Source: Candidatus Sulfotelmatobacter sp. (GTDB lineage Bacteria > Vulcanimicrobiota > Vulcanimicrobiia > Vulcanimicrobiales > Vulcanimicrobiaceae). From it: a DNA stretch of 64,000 nucleotides. The stretch spans positions 1 to 64,000 of the forward strand of contig DATJRY010000005.1 in NCBI GenBank assembly GCA_035504415.1, given 5' to 3'. Made by a program: the position numbers and the translations under genes. Within the stretch, counting starts at the first letter, position 1, and every line of letters begins with the position of its first letter. Below the pieces are notes generated by a model that worked only from the letters and a program-made list of their open reading frames with translations, had not been told where the DNA came from and made no database searches. Below are positions 63,518 through 64,000 of the stretch, one piece after another.

Positions 63518-63894
63518 TAGGTGCTGTTGACGACGTGCGCGGTCGGGGGACGTTTGCCCACCGCGCGCGAGAGCCGGCGCATCTTCCCGATCGACTGCAG
63601 ACGCTCGGCCAGGTTGTCGCGATACGCCTGCAGCCGCCGCAGCTGGTCCTCGCGATAGGCGTACACGCCGCGCAGCCGCTGCGCGACTTTGGCGTCGGCG
63701 GCGGGCGCGACGTCGGGCACCGCGGCGAACAACGCGGCCAGTTCGTCCGTCAGCCGCCGCTGCGTGCCGAACGCCTTACGCACGTCCGGCCAACGCCGCT
63801 CGACCAGCGCCGCCTCGGCTTCGAGGCAGGCACGCTCGAGGGCGATGATCGTGCGAACGGCGATCGCGTGCGGAGTCTCAGCCGACGAGGGCAT
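63514..63894 (-). CDS. FlgN/FliT-like flagellar chaperone (candidate)
   Basis: 126 residues, almost entirely helical with heptad-like spacing (AIAVRTIIALERACLEAEAA, LRGVYAYREDQLRRLQAYRD, NLAERLQSIGKMRRLSRAVG). It follows fliS with a 17-base overlap, which is the normal place of FliT-type chaperones. The C-terminal RPPTAHVVNSTY resembles the short tail of FlgN-like proteins. Assignment rests on position and shape, not a clear signature. Confidence 0.6.
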   Translation of the reverse strand: MPSSAETPHAIAVRTIIALERACLEAEAALVERRWPDVRKAFGTQRRLTDELAALFAAVPDVAPAADAKVAQRLRGVYAYREDQLRRLQAYRDNLAERLQSIGKMRRLSRAVGKRPPTAHVVNSTY

Positions 63895-64000
63895 CGAGCT
63901 GCGGCGCGGTGGCGGCCTCGGTGCGATACCGCTTGACCGCTTCGGACCAGGTCTCGCGCAGTTCGGTGACCATCGGCAGCAGCTCGCGCACCCGCTGCGG
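63878..64000 (-). CDS. fliS: Flagellar secretion chaperone FliS, C-terminal fragment
   Basis: About 40 residues run off the right edge. The sequence RVRELLPMVTELRETWSEAV resembles the last helix of FliS (…LxELRxTWxEA…), followed by a short tail ending APQLDALVG. FliS binds flagellin and escorts it to export. It links the glycan region to the flagellar genes beyond the window. Confidence 0.7.
   Translation of the reverse strand, partial: PQRVRELLPMVTELRETWSEAVKRYRTEAATAPQLDALVG

Overview
The window is GC-rich bacterial chromosome, densely packed with genes. Most are on the minus strand, and ATGA, GTGA or TGATG junctions couple many of them. The gene set points to a motile bacterium with an outer glycan layer: ribosomal and isoprenoid genes, a phosphoribulokinase, a periplasmic-type molybdenum aldehyde oxidase, lipoproteins, and flagellar chaperones beside a large glycan locus. 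Very high GC, phosphoribulokinase, the archaeal-type ProS and the Amj flippase together make me think of Vulcanimicrobiota (Ca. Eremiobacterota/WPS-2). That is inference; marker-gene phylogeny would settle it. No tRNA, rRNA, CRISPR array, IS element or phage was seen, and no stretch over 300 bases lacks a gene.

Layout. 1-4.9 kb (minus): siroheme-type dehydrogenase fragment, a MITE-like inverted repeat, a split glutamine-dependent NAD synthetase, a dihydrolipoamide dehydrogenase-like flavoenzyme and GlpX. 5-8.6 kb (plus): PIG-V-like mannosyltransferase, GtrA and an ArnT/PMT-like GT-C enzyme. 8.5-14.1 kb (minus): DUF4239 protein, TPR lipoprotein, Amj, M16 peptidase, secreted protein and ProS. 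14.2-15.9 kb: cobalamin adenosyltransferase, NUDIX hydrolase, STAS protein. 15.9-19.8 kb (minus): phosphoribulokinase, APC permease, and a coupled pair that look like dead paralogues of Calvin-cycle/glycolytic enzymes. The pair is an aldolase fold without its lysines and a phosphoribulokinase remnant without a P-loop. 20-25.4 kb: PilZ-like protein, LytTR regulator with LytS-type kinase, ComB, a trypsin-like protease and a JmjC cupin protein. 25.5-29.3 kb: PaoABC-like aldehyde oxidoreductase. 29.3-38.4 kb (minus): the conserved rpsB-tsf-pyrH-frr-orf68-uppS-cdsA-dxr-rseP-ispG cluster, linking translation, undecaprenyl and phospholipid synthesis and the MEP pathway.

38.6-63.5 kb is a surface-glycan region. 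A LamG lipoprotein precedes a TPR/ATP-grasp protein, twin sulfotransferases, an SDR reductase, CmcI- and TylF-type methyltransferases, an acyltransferase, CDP-6-deoxyhexose genes (rfbF, rfbG, an rfbC-like epimerase), several large GT2 and GT4 glycosyltransferases and an ExeA/GspA-like ATPase. It abuts a FlgN/FliT-like protein and the C-terminus of FliS at the right edge, so flagellin glycosylation is a reasonable hypothesis.

The observations most worth following are the pseudo-aldolase/pseudo-phosphoribulokinase pair and its promoter shared with the neighbouring phosphoribulokinase, the 50-bp inverted repeat at 535-734, the hairpin array beside frr, and the CTG start of pyrH.
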